Assembly (NCBI GenBank): GCA_028284005.1 | Contig: JANQSO010000010.1 | Span: 1-64,000 of the forward strand | Origin: Flavobacteriaceae bacterium | GTDB lineage: Bacteria; Bacteroidota; Bacteroidia; Flavobacteriales; Flavobacteriaceae | Reading direction: 5' to 3' | Length of the DNA stretch: 64,000 nt | Made by a program: the position numbers and the translations under genes | The notes under the pieces: model-generated | What the model was told of the DNA's origin: nothing | What the model saw: the letters and a program-made list of their open reading frames with translations, nothing else | Database searches by the model: none | Shown here: piece after piece, positions 53,670 through 63,857 of the stretch | How positions within the stretch are numbered: position 1 is the stretch's first letter | Layout: each line of letters opens with the position of its first letter

Positions 53670-54954
53670 GTTCAGGAAGAATTTTTTTCAAAAGTATGAT
53701 TATTATTAAGAGTCCTAAGAAATAATTATAAAATAAATATCGCATAATAGAATGTGATGCAATACCAACAACCATTGCATTGGACAAAATAAGTAAGGTA
53801 GCAAAGAAAATGAACGAACTTTTAGGCCGAAATCTTTTTATGGTTCTCCAAAAAGATACAATGGCAAGAACGATCACAAAAAAGAGTATAAAAACAGATT
53901 TAAACCCATGAATGATCCCGGTTAGATAAATAGCACTCCACTCTTTAAAGTTTTCGGAAATCAGGACAGGAAACATTTTTTTACAGGCTTCTTCAATTTT
54001 AAAAGAATCCATGGGAGGTATAACTCCAATGTCCCTATAATAGGCTTTACCGTAATCATGTATATTCTGGTTACAGATCTTAGGAAAATTGTTGTGGAAC
54101 ACCTTATACTTTGCCTTATAGCTGCTTTTAATTTTAGAGCTCAGCAAACCCATACTATCAATGCGATGATGGGATAGTAGAAAGATATTCCGGTGATCCT
54201 TATTTTCAATATGGTTTGCATTTTCTTTTTCAGAAACAAAAAGAGACAGTGTGATCGCATTTACATAACTATAAGGGGTAGTTTCAAAAAAACCATAGAA
54301 GACCTTTCGGTAGGTGCGATCCAAAGTCCCTGTAATAACCGGTAAAAGCAAGAATACTATCAGGTATAATACATATTTTCTTTTTAATACATCTCGCTTC
54401 ATTTTTAGCAGATACAGTAAGGCAACGATAGGGGCAGCCACTATAAATTGGCCACGGGTGAGTACCAATACTATAAACGCGATACATAAGTGAAATATCT
54501 TACGGTCTTGATCTCTGTAAATAAAATCAATAGTAAATGAAATGAATAACAAATAAAGAGGATATGCAATTCCTTCTGAAGTAAGGTTTAAGGCAACCTC
54601 TATAGGGTAAAAATAAGGAAAAAGCAGAACGCCTATTAAAATTGCCCTGAAGAAGGCCGAAAGTTTAAAGAAGCTGCTGCAATTTTTAAACAATATATAA
54701 ATTGCTGTAAAACCGAATAGCAGGTGTCCGGCTACTGCCGCAATGCCTAAGTTGCTTCCAAATACATATTGCAAGCTTCGCAAGTAAATGATATAGCCCG
54801 GAAAGCGGGAAATATCTGCTCTTAAATAACTATAGGTATCCGGTGAATAGAGAGGTGACTGTATGATAAAAAAAAGGAAAGATCCCAGAAATACTAAAAA
54901 CAATACCCAATTTTCTAATGTGTTTTTTTTATGCAATGACAAAGGCCCACTCAA
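53659..54954 (-). CDS. Multi-pass membrane glycosyltransferase-like protein
   Basis: 431 aa with about ten transmembrane helices and a short periplasmic loop region. Near the N-terminus YSPDTYSYLRADISRFPGY contains an acidic motif as in GT-C enzymes, which use polyprenyl-phosphate sugars. It is translationally coupled to the GT2 gene, so the two may form a charging and transfer pair. No family name can be given with certainty. Confidence 0.6.
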   Translation of the reverse strand: MSGPLSLHKKNTLENWVLFLVFLGSFLFFIIQSPLYSPDTYSYLRADISRFPGYIIYLRSLQYVFGSNLGIAAVAGHLLFGFTAIYILFKNCSSFFKLSAFFRAILIGVLLFPYFYPIEVALNLTSEGIAYPLYLLFISFTIDFIYRDQDRKIFHLCIAFIVLVLTRGQFIVAAPIVALLYLLKMKRDVLKRKYVLYLIVFLLLPVITGTLDRTYRKVFYGFFETTPYSYVNAITLSLFVSEKENANHIENKDHRNIFLLSHHRIDSMGLLSSKIKSSYKAKYKVFHNNFPKICNQNIHDYGKAYYRDIGVIPPMDSFKIEEACKKMFPVLISENFKEWSAIYLTGIIHGFKSVFILFFVIVLAIVSFWRTIKRFRPKSSFIFFATLLILSNAMVVGIASHSIMRYLFYNYFLGLLIIIILLKKILPEHES

Positions 54955-55039
54955 TTTAGATAGTTTTTATACGTTATAGTATTCCAGATAAATGTAAAAA
55001 TAATTTTAGTTTTACATTCAATAACCAACAACTGTTTTT

Positions 55040-56041
55040 TTGAAAAGCACCATCACCAAAAATATACCTGTTTACCGGGTTAAAAAATATGCTGCACAGG
55101 ATAAAACTGCCTGGGATAATTTTATAGCTCAGGCGAAGAACGCTACATTTTTGTTTAAGCGTGATTTTATGGAGTATCATAACGATCGATTTGAAGATCA
55201 TTCGTTGATGGTCTTGAAGGAAGAAAAACTCGTAGCTGTACTTCCTGCAAACAAAAAGGGTGACATTCTTTATTCGCACCAGGGACTTACTTATGGTGGT
55301 TTGGTATTGCCAAAAAAAATAAAATTGAACGAAACACTTCAGGTTTTCAAAGCACTGTTGTTCTTTTTGAATTCTGAAAAGATTACAACACTTCAATTAA
55401 AAGCTATCCCGAAGATTTACAACTTGCAGCCGGCTGATGAAATAGACTATCTGTTGTTTTTAACTGAAGCAAAGCGTATACGGGTGGATGTTTCAAGTAC
55501 AATAGACCTAAACAACCCTTTGAAGATACAGCCCAACAGGACCGAAGGTGTTAAAAAGGCAGAGAAAAACAACCTGACAATTGAAGAGAACCTAAACTTT
55601 CAGTCTTTTTGGGATGAGATATTGATTCCAAACCTACAACAAAGGCATAATGCTTTACCTGTACATTCGGTAGAAGAGATAAAACAATTGGCATTTAAGT
55701 TCCCAAAACATATAAGTCAGTTTAATGTATTGAAAGATACTAAGATAGTTGCAGGAGCTACTATTTTTGAAACAAAACAAGTGGCACACGTACAGTACAT
55801 CTCTGCAAATGAGGATAAGCAACAATTGGGAAGTTTGGATTATCTTTTTCATGAATTAATTACGGTGCGGTATAAACATAAAAGATATTTTGACTTCGGA
55901 GTGTCTAATTTAAATCAGGGTAAAAACATAAACGAAGGATTGTTATACTGGAAAGAATGTTTTGGAGCACGGAGTATCGTACATGAATTCTACGAAATAA
56001 ATACATCCTATTTTTCTAAACTTGAAGCTGTCCTTATATGA
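55040..56041 (+). CDS. GNAT-like N-acyltransferase (FemAB-type fold)
   Basis: 333 aa from a TTG at 55040; the next in-frame ATG is at 55169 and would remove the conserved N-terminus. The N-terminal [35 protein letters not shown] and the later [26 protein letters not shown] match GNAT_6/FemAB-like proteins of polysaccharide loci. A possible role is acylating an amino sugar. The 3' end overlaps the aminotransferase start by 4 bases. Confidence 0.72.
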   Translation: MKSTITKNIPVYRVKKYAAQDKTAWDNFIAQAKNATFLFKRDFMEYHNDRFEDHSLMVLKEEKLVAVLPANKKGDILYSHQGLTYGGLVLPKKIKLNETLQVFKALLFFLNSEKITTLQLKAIPKIYNLQPADEIDYLLFLTEAKRIRVDVSSTIDLNNPLKIQPNRTEGVKKAEKNNLTIEENLNFQSFWDEILIPNLQQRHNALPVHSVEEIKQLAFKFPKHISQFNVLKDTKIVAGATIFETKQVAHVQYISANEDKQQLGSLDYLFHELITVRYKHKRYFDFGVSNLNQGKNINEGLLYWKECFGARSIVHEFYEINTSYFSKLEAVLI

Positions 56042-57138
56042 TCCCTTTTTTAGATTTACATAAGATCAATCAACGATTCGAAAAGCAATTCAAAGAACGA
56101 TTTCAAGCCTTTCTGGACTCAGGGTATTATATTCTGGGTGATCAGGTTGCTGCTTTCGAAAATGATTTTGCAAACTATTGTGGTGTCAGGCACTGTATTG
56201 GGGTAGGAAATGGATTAGACGCTTTGCGCCTTATTTTGGAAGGCTATAAAATTTTGGGTAAATTAAAGGAAGGAGATGAGGTATTGGTTGCTTCAAATAC
56301 ATATATCGCAACTATTTTGGCAATCAAGCAGGCTCATTTAAGACCGGTTCTGGTAGAAGCGGAAACCACAAGCTTCAATTTTAATTTAAAAAATTTAACC
56401 GAAAGTATTTCTGAAAGAACAAAGGCGATTATGCCGGTACATTTATATGGCCAGCTTTCTCCTATGGAAGCGATTAACAAAATTGCAAAGCAGCATGATT
56501 TATTGGTTATCGAGGATGCGGCACAGGCCCATGGTGCTAAAAATGATGAAGGAATATATGCCGGTAATTTAGGGAATGCTGCAGGATTCAGTTTTTATCC
56601 TACCAAGAACCTGGGAGCACTTGGTGATGGAGGTGCTGTAACAACAAATGATGATGCATTAGCGCTTCAGATAAGAAAACTTAGGAATTATGGGACTTCT
56701 TCGAAATATGTAAATGACATTCTGGGCTTTAATTCCAGATTAGATGAGTTGCAAGCTACCTTTCTAAGTACCAAGCTGCCATTGCTAGACAAAGACAATG
56801 AAGTTCGCCGCAATATTGCCAAACGATATATTTCAGAGATAAATAATGATAAACTGGTACTTCCCGGATTTAGTGGAGCAAAAGACCATGTTTTTCACCT
56901 TTTTGTGGTACAGGTACAAAACAGAACAGATTTTATAGACTATTTGAAAGAGAAGGGTATAGGCAGCCTGATACATTATCCCATAGCACCACACAAGCAA
57001 GAGGCACTTCCCGACTATAAAGATATGAACTTCCCTGTTTCCGAAAAAATTCACCGTGAAGTGGTAAGCATTCCCATGAGTCCGGTTTTAAGTAGTGAAG
57101 AAGTAAGTACAATCATTTCAGTTTTAAATTCGTATTAA
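56038..57138 (+). CDS. fdtB: DegT/DnrJ/EryC1/StrS-type sugar aminotransferase, FdtB-like
   Basis: 366 aa. PLP lysine K190 in [29 protein letters not shown] near 57-66 and EDAAQAHGA (160-168) are further cofactor and substrate motifs. With the FdtA-like gene at 61574 it would convert a dTDP-3-keto-6-deoxyhexose into dTDP-3-amino-3,6-dideoxyhexose. The specific sugar is unproven. It abuts the flippase gene. Confidence 0.82.
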   Translation: MIPFLDLHKINQRFEKQFKERFQAFLDSGYYILGDQVAAFENDFANYCGVRHCIGVGNGLDALRLILEGYKILGKLKEGDEVLVASNTYIATILAIKQAHLRPVLVEAETTSFNFNLKNLTESISERTKAIMPVHLYGQLSPMEAINKIAKQHDLLVIEDAAQAHGAKNDEGIYAGNLGNAAGFSFYPTKNLGALGDGGAVTTNDDALALQIRKLRNYGTSSKYVNDILGFNSRLDELQATFLSTKLPLLDKDNEVRRNIAKRYISEINNDKLVLPGFSGAKDHVFHLFVVQVQNRTDFIDYLKEKGIGSLIHYPIAPHKQEALPDYKDMNFPVSEKIHREVVSIPMSPVLSSEEVSTIISVLNSY

Positions 57139-58434
57139 TTGAAAGTACCGGAATTTATACGCGCTAATCTATTGTTAAAGATGACCTCTTTAAATGCGGT
57201 AGTGATTAGCATTAGACTGGTAATTGGCTTATTTATTCAGCGTTTACTGGCAGAGATGTTAGGTGAAGCGGGGTATGCTAAAATAGGGCAGTTACGCAGC
57301 CTTACACAAATGCTCACCTCTTTGACCTCTTTAGGGATATTCAATGGAGTTGTAAAATATGTAGCAGAGTATAAAGAAGACCAAGGACAACTTCAAAAAT
57401 TATTTTCCACGGCATTTGTATTTGTAGCAATTGGATCTATCTCTTCCGGCCTTATCCTTTTTTTTGGAGCCTCCTACATTAGTGAATATCTATTTACAAC
57501 TTCAGATTTTGCTTATATCATTAAACTGTTAGCGGTTATAGTTCCTCTAATAGCCATGCAACGTATTTTTAACGGGGTTGTAAACGGCCTTTCAAAGTAT
57601 AAAAAGTTCGCCAAGATCGAACTCATTGCTTATTTGCTAAGTGCAGCGACAACAGTTGTGTTATTATACAAGCATAATATTGACGGGGCATTGATAGCAA
57701 TAGCCATTACTCCGGCCATCCAATTCTCTGTCCTGCTCTTTATTTTCGTTAAAGTTCTAAAAGAATATGTTAAGTTTAAAAAACTGTCTTTTAAAGCACC
57801 CATGGCCAAAGAATTATTGGCTTTTTCATTGATGTCTTTCGTTTCTACCATTCTTTTGGGGTATGTTGAGATCGATATCCGGAATATGATTACCGGGCGT
57901 ATGACCGAGGCCGATTCCGGTATCTGGACAGCTATGACAACACTTTCAAAGAATTATATGGTTTTTTCGGGGGCAATTTTCACTTTATACGTAATTCCAA
58001 AATTCGCAAGCATTCATACGCGATCAGGTTTTCAAAAAGAGGTATTATCCATCTATAAGACATTGTTGCCTCTTTTTGGCGTGGGGATGATCTTAGTGTT
58101 CTTTCTTCGGCATATAGTTATAGATATTATTTACCCGGGCTTTACAGAGATGGCCCCTCTTTTTAAGTGGCAGTTATTGGGGGATTTTGTTAGGCTGGCG
58201 TCATTGGTATTGGCACATCAGTTCTTAGCAAAGAAAATGGTACGTAATTTCATTTTTTCTGAAATCTTGTCACTTGCATTGTTTTATGGATTTGCATATT
58301 ATTTCACAGAATTTTATGGAGTGGAAGGGGTTGTAATTGCACATTTTATAAGGTATGTGATTTATTTTGTGGTGGTATTTTTCCTAGTGTGGAGATATTT
58401 TAAAAAGACCGAAAAGATTCAGGGTGATGCATAG
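57139..58434 (+). CDS. Wzx-type polysaccharide flippase
   Basis: 431 aa starting with TTG directly after the aminotransferase stop. About twelve membrane helices; FIQRLLAEMLGEAGYAKIGQLRSLTQML and FNGVVKYVAEYKED are typical of O-antigen/lipid III flippases (WzxE-like). It should move the undecaprenyl-linked repeat unit across the inner membrane. Confidence 0.85.
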   Translation: MKVPEFIRANLLLKMTSLNAVVISIRLVIGLFIQRLLAEMLGEAGYAKIGQLRSLTQMLTSLTSLGIFNGVVKYVAEYKEDQGQLQKLFSTAFVFVAIGSISSGLILFFGASYISEYLFTTSDFAYIIKLLAVIVPLIAMQRIFNGVVNGLSKYKKFAKIELIAYLLSAATTVVLLYKHNIDGALIAIAITPAIQFSVLLFIFVKVLKEYVKFKKLSFKAPMAKELLAFSLMSFVSTILLGYVEIDIRNMITGRMTEADSGIWTAMTTLSKNYMVFSGAIFTLYVIPKFASIHTRSGFQKEVLSIYKTLLPLFGVGMILVFFLRHIVIDIIYPGFTEMAPLFKWQLLGDFVRLASLVLAHQFLAKKMVRNFIFSEILSLALFYGFAYYFTEFYGVEGVVIAHFIRYVIYFVVVFFLVWRYFKKTEKIQGDA

Positions 58435-58469
58435 TATTTCAATAAATAGAGTTGTAAATTTGTGCTTCT

Positions 58470-59303
58470 ATGGCTACTGAGATATGTCACTTGTATTTGG
58501 ATGGAGCATCTTATGATTTTAAGGTGGAAGGAGATTTTTTTTGGGGAGAAGAAGAGCTTCTCTATAAAGAAAAGGATAGCGTTATTTCCAAAACTTCCTG
58601 GAGCCATCTGGGATTTGGTGTTGTCGATGCATTTGAAGGGAATGAATTTGAGGACCTAAGGGCCTCTATTGAAAAGAATATTATCCGGGCTTTTGAAGCA
58701 AATAATATTCCATATGATAAGGATACTTTCAAACTGGGTGATTATCACAAAGTGGTAACTAATGATGAAATGCACCTTCAGGTTATTGATATTACACGAA
58801 ACCTGACAAATGAAGATTTCGATTTTGATATTGATAAACTTACGGACCGTTTTGGAAAAATTCTTGGTTACCCGCTTACTTCCTGGGTAGAAGAATTACA
58901 GAAATCCCATATTCAAATAAGAATCAACAGACCCAGCTCTTTGGATATCAACCCGCCACATAGGGATGGATATTTAAGTTATTGGGAAGATGTAATAAAT
59001 GTCTGGATTCCCATTGAAGGTTGTAATGAACATACATCCTTACCGGTTTTTCCCGGAAGCCATTTAATTCCGGAGAATGAAATTTTACGGACCGGAAGCA
59101 AAGGAGCTACTATCAACGGGAATACATATTTTGTTCCCTGTATCCTTAAAACCAAAGAAGGGGATCTGCAAATGATACGCCCTAATCCTAAAGAGGGTGA
59201 GGCGTTGTTATTCTCTCCTTTTATAATCCATGGAGCAGCGGTAAATAGAAGTGAGTCCACCAGGGTTTCAATTGAACTTCGGCTTCCAAAAGTAAAAAGT
59301 TAA
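58470..59303 (+). CDS. Phytanoyl-CoA-type 2OG/Fe(II) dioxygenase
   Basis: 277 aa. The iron ligands are H164 and D166 (NPPHRDGYLSYW) with H254 (PFIIHGAA), and R265 binds 2-oxoglutarate (STRVSIELR). VWIPIEGCNEHTSLPVFPGSHL is the PhyH-type core. It lies within the polysaccharide locus, so a sugar or lipid hydroxylation is possible, but the substrate is not known. It converges with the next minus-strand gene, overlapping by 4 bases. Confidence 0.8.
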   Translation: MATEICHLYLDGASYDFKVEGDFFWGEEELLYKEKDSVISKTSWSHLGFGVVDAFEGNEFEDLRASIEKNIIRAFEANNIPYDKDTFKLGDYHKVVTNDEMHLQVIDITRNLTNEDFDFDIDKLTDRFGKILGYPLTSWVEELQKSHIQIRINRPSSLDINPPHRDGYLSYWEDVINVWIPIEGCNEHTSLPVFPGSHLIPENEILRTGSKGATINGNTYFVPCILKTKEGDLQMIRPNPKEGEALLFSPFIIHGAAVNRSESTRVSIELRLPKVKS

Positions 59304-60442
59304 AAGGCAGCCTTCCATTTCTCAAGATATAAGGATGCGGAAGCAACATGATCATGTTCCTCTTCAACAAATTTTCGTGCGTTTTGAGAGATCTCTACTA
59401 TTTTTTCGGGATGTTTAATGAGCCACTCTAATTTTTCAGCAATTAGAACGGGGTCCGGAAGCGCATTAATGGCAACAGTATCTTCTTTTAAGTTATAGTA
59501 GTCCAGCCATTCCTTTTCGGCTCCTGTAAAGACTACTTTTCCTTTTGCCATGGCCTCCAAAGCATTAAAACCCTGGTCGTAGGCAAAGACCTGGTCCAAT
59601 AGGATATGGGCATTATCAAATAAGGTAATGTATTCTGCATAAGGAACACTTCTTACTGTGATGACCTCGATTTTATCGGGGTATTTTTCAGAAATAATTC
59701 TTAAAGCATCTTCAAAGAGGTCGTTTCCTTTCTTGTAATAGTTGTTGTCATTGATTCCGTGAAAGATCACGATCTTTCCATCGGTCTTTTGTGGTATATA
59801 CTTTATCTGATTGGTATTAATAGGGTTGGGAACCATACCCAGATACTTTTCATTTTCTGTCAAAGGAATATGATAATCCAGATCTGAAGCGATTACCCCT
59901 TTTATATTTTTGTAAATAAACTGGTGCAACGCAACAAAATCCTTAGTGAGGTACTGCGTAACATGTAGAAACTGTTGAGCGGTTCCTTTTTTTTGTAAAT
60001 ATGGAGTAACGATCGAATAACTAAACTTTCCGTCCATTGCATATTTAACACTTGGATAATCCGTTCCACAGGACAGGAGAAATACGTTCTTATTGTTTTC
60101 AAAGATATATTTTAAAAGCTCTTTTTCAATTTTAGGTACTGTAGTGAACGAATTTTCGTTTATGAGTTGTACTATATCGTTGTTTTTGAAAAGATCCTGA
60201 TGCTTGTAAAATTGTTTTTTGATATGAAGTGAAGTAAGATCGATCTTGAATAGTTTATAGATAACCTTTTTTATGAAAAGAGGAAAGCCTTTGGAGTAAT
60301 TTCGGATAAAATTGACATCGACCGTTCTTTTTTTAAAACCATCCCCAAAGCCTATTACCGTTACATCGTGTCCTAAAGTAGTCAATCCTTCTTTTAAAGT
60401 ATAATGAGAAGAATTATATTCGCCTATCAATAGTATTTTCAT
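59300..60442 (-). CDS. Glycosyltransferase (GT-B fold)
   Basis: 380 aa. MKILLIGEYNSSHYTLKEGL opens the N-terminal domain. The second domain has IVIFHGINDNNYYKKGNDLFEDA and the NDP-binding end FAYDQGFNALEAMAKGKVVFTG (E-x7-E type). It resembles GT4/glycogen phosphorylase-clan enzymes, with an unusual N-terminal half. Confidence 0.78.
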   Translation of the reverse strand: MKILLIGEYNSSHYTLKEGLTTLGHDVTVIGFGDGFKKRTVDVNFIRNYSKGFPLFIKKVIYKLFKIDLTSLHIKKQFYKHQDLFKNNDIVQLINENSFTTVPKIEKELLKYIFENNKNVFLLSCGTDYPSVKYAMDGKFSYSIVTPYLQKKGTAQQFLHVTQYLTKDFVALHQFIYKNIKGVIASDLDYHIPLTENEKYLGMVPNPINTNQIKYIPQKTDGKIVIFHGINDNNYYKKGNDLFEDALRIISEKYPDKIEVITVRSVPYAEYITLFDNAHILLDQVFAYDQGFNALEAMAKGKVVFTGAEKEWLDYYNLKEDTVAINALPDPVLIAEKLEWLIKHPEKIVEISQNARKFVEEEHDHVASASLYLEKWKAAF

Positions 60443-60480
60443 GGAGTTATCTTAACTTCAAATTTAAATGAATCATCAGA

Positions 60481-61593
60481 GTGCAAAATAAGCATAAAAA
60501 AATTTGTATAGTCACCATTTCACTCGGAAAAGGAGGTGCGGAAAGATCCTGTGCAATGTTATCGCGGATGCTTTCTCAGCAAGGGCACGATGTTCATATT
60601 GCGCTATTGACAGATGAGATAGATTACCCGTATGTGGGCACCCTCTTCAATCTGGGTGTATTCAAAAAAAAGCAGGATGACCTTTTAAGTCGTTTCAAAA
60701 GGCTTAAAATGTTTCGTAAATACCTTAAACAATATCGTTTTGATGTTATTATCGACCACCGCACCAAAAATAAGTATAGTAAAGAAATGTTCTATGACAG
60801 GTATGTGTACAGAGGGTTTAAAAGGATTTTTGTAGTGCATAGCTCACATCAGGAATTATATCTTACCGAAAAGCCCGAAAAGTTTAAAAAGGCTTATAAT
60901 AAGAATCTTTTCAATGTAGGGGTGTCAAAATACATTACCGAAAAGATCTTAAAAGAAAGAGGCATCAAAAACTGCTATACTATATATAATAGCTATGACC
61001 CTGATTGGAATGAGAACGATTTGGCAGTTCCTTCTGAATTGGAAAATAAGAAGTACATGCTTTTTTATGGCAGGATTGAGGACGATGTAAAGGACCTTAC
61101 TTTTTTGATACATTCCTTTACGGCATCAAAGGTATGGGAGCAGGGTTTTAATCTGGTGATCATGGGAGAGGGGAATGATAAAGAAAAATTACAGGCGCTC
61201 GCTAAAAGTCAAAACAGTGCTTCTCACATACTATTCCTGCCGTATACCAAAAACCCGTTTCCATATATTGCCAATGCATCTTTTGTGGCATTAACCAGTA
61301 AGTTTGAAGGATTTCCAATGGTATTGGCGGAAGCACTTTCGTTGGGTGTGCCTGTTGTGTCTTTGGATATAGTGTCGGGCCCTTCAGAAATAATAAAACA
61401 CGAAGAAAATGGTTTGTTAGTTTCAAAAAGAAGCATACCTTTATTTGCCGAAGCGATCAACAGAATGTGCGTGGACCAGGAATTAAACCTACGTTGTCGA
61501 AGCAATGCAAAAGCTTCGGTACGACAATTTTCAATGAAAGAAATATCAAACCAATGGAATCAAATACTGCAAGATGAGTTACGACAGAGTTGA
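60481..61593 (+). CDS. Glycosyltransferase family 4
   Basis: 370 aa beginning with GTG (60481). SLGKGGAERSCAMLSRML is the donor-side glycine loop, and KFEGFPMVLAEALSLGVPVVSLDIVSGPSEII is the classical GT4 C-terminal signature (E-x7-E). It overlaps the FdtA-like gene by 20 bases, so it belongs to the same transcript. Confidence 0.9.
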   Translation: MQNKHKKICIVTISLGKGGAERSCAMLSRMLSQQGHDVHIALLTDEIDYPYVGTLFNLGVFKKKQDDLLSRFKRLKMFRKYLKQYRFDVIIDHRTKNKYSKEMFYDRYVYRGFKRIFVVHSSHQELYLTEKPEKFKKAYNKNLFNVGVSKYITEKILKERGIKNCYTIYNSYDPDWNENDLAVPSELENKKYMLFYGRIEDDVKDLTFLIHSFTASKVWEQGFNLVIMGEGNDKEKLQALAKSQNSASHILFLPYTKNPFPYIANASFVALTSKFEGFPMVLAEALSLGVPVVSLDIVSGPSEIIKHEENGLLVSKRSIPLFAEAINRMCVDQELNLRCRSNAKASVRQFSMKEISNQWNQILQDELRQS

Positions 61594-61999
61594 AGATATA
61601 GCCTTAAGGGACATTCCTAAAATAGTACACCCAAGAGCAAAGGGTAATCTTTCTGTAGTAGAAAAGGACCTTATCCCTTTTGATATAAAGCGCGTGTATT
61701 ATTTGTACGATGTACCCAGTGATTCTACACGCGGAGGACATGCACATATTGAGCTGCAACAATTTTTAATAGCTTTAAGTGGTAGCTTCGATGTGGTTTT
61801 GGATGATGGGTACAACCGCAGGGTCATTACTTTGAACCGCCCGTTCAAAGGGTTATTGATCCCAAATGGTATTTGGAGGGAATTAGAAAACTTTTCGGCA
61901 GGAGCTGTTTGCCTTTCTTTGGTAAGTGATGTTTATAAAGAAGAAGATTACATTAGGGAATACGAGGCGTTCAAATCATTTAAACGAAGTAAACCTTAA
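61574..61999 (+). CDS. fdtA: FdtA/QdtA-like dTDP-4-keto-6-deoxyhexose 3,4-ketoisomerase
   Basis: 141 aa, a cupin. YYLYDVPSDSTRGGHAHIELQQFLIALSGSFDVVLDDG, with the HAH catalytic pair, and LLIPNGIWRELENFSAGAVCLSLVSDVY match the WxcM-like sugar 3,4-ketoisomerases. It would act before the FdtB-like aminotransferase at 56038. FdtA versus QdtA cannot be decided from the sequence. Its 3' end overlaps the convergent GT2 gene by 24 bases. Confidence 0.88.
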   Translation: MSYDRVEDIALRDIPKIVHPRAKGNLSVVEKDLIPFDIKRVYYLYDVPSDSTRGGHAHIELQQFLIALSGSFDVVLDDGYNRRVITLNRPFKGLLIPNGIWRELENFSAGAVCLSLVSDVYKEEDYIREYEAFKSFKRSKP

Positions 62000-62923
62000 G
62001 CCCAGCTTTTCTGCAAAACCTTTACTTTTCAATAGTAATTTCAATACATTTTTTGGTTGCTTCAGTAAGTAACGCTGTTTTGATGTTAGATTACTAAGAT
62101 CGATCTTTTTGGTATACTTATTAAAAGAAGAAATATCGTTAGCCAATTTGTGTTGTATTGCAAAAGAGTAACGATTAATGTCCAAATATTTCTTTAGGTA
62201 TGGATCGTTTTCCGCTTCCTGTTCATATGCATCCATATTCATAAAATTCCTGGTAAGTGTAGGCGTATGTGAAATTCTGTTACTTCCGTCTAAATTATGC
62301 CTGGCAGTGACCGTATTTGAAAATGCTAAAGGGGCCTTTAAGGCAGCTCGCATCCAAAGGTCTGTATCTTCTCCAGCGCCATGTGTAATGGATGCATCAA
62401 AACCATTTAAAAGGTGAAAAAAATCTTTCTTGAAACATACAGCCGATGTCCATGCAAGCGGGTCTATCAAGCTGTACTCAAAATAATTGTCTATACTAGC
62501 TTTCCAATCTTTGCCTTTTTGCATTGCAGGCGAAAGCATTGGGGTAATTAATTTATGATTGTACTTTCTTTCATAGGCCGTTGCATACCAGGACTGATCC
62601 GGATATTTTTTGATCAAAGAACTCAAATTCTCTAAGTGGCCGGGATGCCAATAATCATCTGCATCCAAAAAGGCGATGTGTTTTGACCTGGCTTGCGCAA
62701 CACCAAAATTTCGGGTTAAAGCAACTCCTTCATTTTTTTTATAAAAATAGTGTATGCGATCATCCTTCAAGCTTTTTACAACCGCTTCGCTTTCATCTGT
62801 TGAACCGTCATTTACAATAACAACCTCAAAATTGGTGTAGGTTTGTAAAAAGACACTATTGAGTGTTTTTAGGATATCACGCTCTTTATTATATAGTGGT
62901 ATGATGATTGAAAATTCAGGCAC
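61976..62923 (-). CDS. Glycosyltransferase family 2
   Basis: 315 aa. FSIIIPLYNKERDILKTLNSVFLQ, VNDGSTDESE, FLDADDYWHPGHL (DxD) and the C-terminal GAGEDTDLWMRAAL segment are all GT2 signatures. Overlaps the next upstream gene by 8 bases, so the two minus-strand GT2 genes are coupled. Confidence 0.92.
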   Translation of the reverse strand: MPEFSIIIPLYNKERDILKTLNSVFLQTYTNFEVVIVNDGSTDESEAVVKSLKDDRIHYFYKKNEGVALTRNFGVAQARSKHIAFLDADDYWHPGHLENLSSLIKKYPDQSWYATAYERKYNHKLITPMLSPAMQKGKDWKASIDNYFEYSLIDPLAWTSAVCFKKDFFHLLNGFDASITHGAGEDTDLWMRAALKAPLAFSNTVTARHNLDGSNRISHTPTLTRNFMNMDAYEQEAENDPYLKKYLDINRYSFAIQHKLANDISSFNKYTKKIDLSNLTSKQRYLLKQPKNVLKLLLKSKGFAEKLGLRFTSFK

Positions 62924-63806
62924 GCTGTTTGGATTTTAATTCAATATAATAGTTAAGGCGATACAGGTCAAACCAGAATAGATGTGGGTTTTCTGATTTA
63001 AAATTACGCTCCATCAATTTTTTAAAGGGAGAAATACAGAAGCTGAATACTTGTGTAGCTCTATATTTTTTTAACCTCAAATAACTTTTTTGAAGAGGCC
63101 TCAGATTATCGTCCATTAAACCTCTCCTTTCAAAAATTACGGTTGTTTCTACGGCTTTTTTGGCTTTTTGAATAAAAGATTCACTGTCTTCAATGCCAAG
63201 ATGAATGACAGGATTATCAATATGGCGAACTTTGACTTCCAGTTTTTTTAACTGGTTGGAGAACAAATTATCCAACCCGTAGTGATTTTCTTCATTTATA
63301 TTTGCGGAAAGGAACACCTTTTTCTTAATGAACAGGTTTTGAGATATTATGAAATATGGGTCCTTGTTTCTTTCGGCTACAGATTTAGCCTCTCTTTTTC
63401 TACCATAGTGCCACCGCAAATATTTGTGTTTTGATGGCGCCTTTTTTTGATAGGAAATGCCTCCGTAAATTACATCTGCAGAAGAGTTCTCACAGTTTTC
63501 CAGATACGTTTGTATAAAATTTGAATGTTTTGGCAATACATCTGCATCCAAAAAAAGTAACCAGTTGTATTGCGCATTTTTAGCCAATAGGTTTCTAATT
63601 GCCGTACGTCCCAGGTTTTTATCAAGCCTGGTGAAAGTAGTATTCCTGAAATTGGTAATTTGTTCGTTTTCTAAAACCACATTAGGGGAACAATCATCAA
63701 GGACCTTGATCTCAAAATCAACATCCAGCTTCTCAACTTCCTCATGGATCTTCTTTACCAAAGAGGTAATGTTGTAATTATATGTGGGAATTAGAATTGA
63801 AAGCAT
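62916..63806 (-). CDS. Glycosyltransferase family 2
   Basis: 296 aa. MLSILIPTYNYNITSLVKKI, LDDCSPN, LLFLDADVLPKHSNF (DxD) and GLDNLFSNQLKKL. The C-terminal ~60 residues are Lys/Arg-rich and lack membrane helices. Acts on an unknown acceptor of the surface glycan. Confidence 0.88.
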   Translation of the reverse strand: MLSILIPTYNYNITSLVKKIHEEVEKLDVDFEIKVLDDCSPNVVLENEQITNFRNTTFTRLDKNLGRTAIRNLLAKNAQYNWLLFLDADVLPKHSNFIQTYLENCENSSADVIYGGISYQKKAPSKHKYLRWHYGRKREAKSVAERNKDPYFIISQNLFIKKKVFLSANINEENHYGLDNLFSNQLKKLEVKVRHIDNPVIHLGIEDSESFIQKAKKAVETTVIFERRGLMDDNLRPLQKSYLRLKKYRATQVFSFCISPFKKLMERNFKSENPHLFWFDLYRLNYYIELKSKQRA

Positions 63807-63857
63807 AGTTGTAATAATCTTCTAATAACGGCTTTTTTTCTAACAAACAGAATAAAT

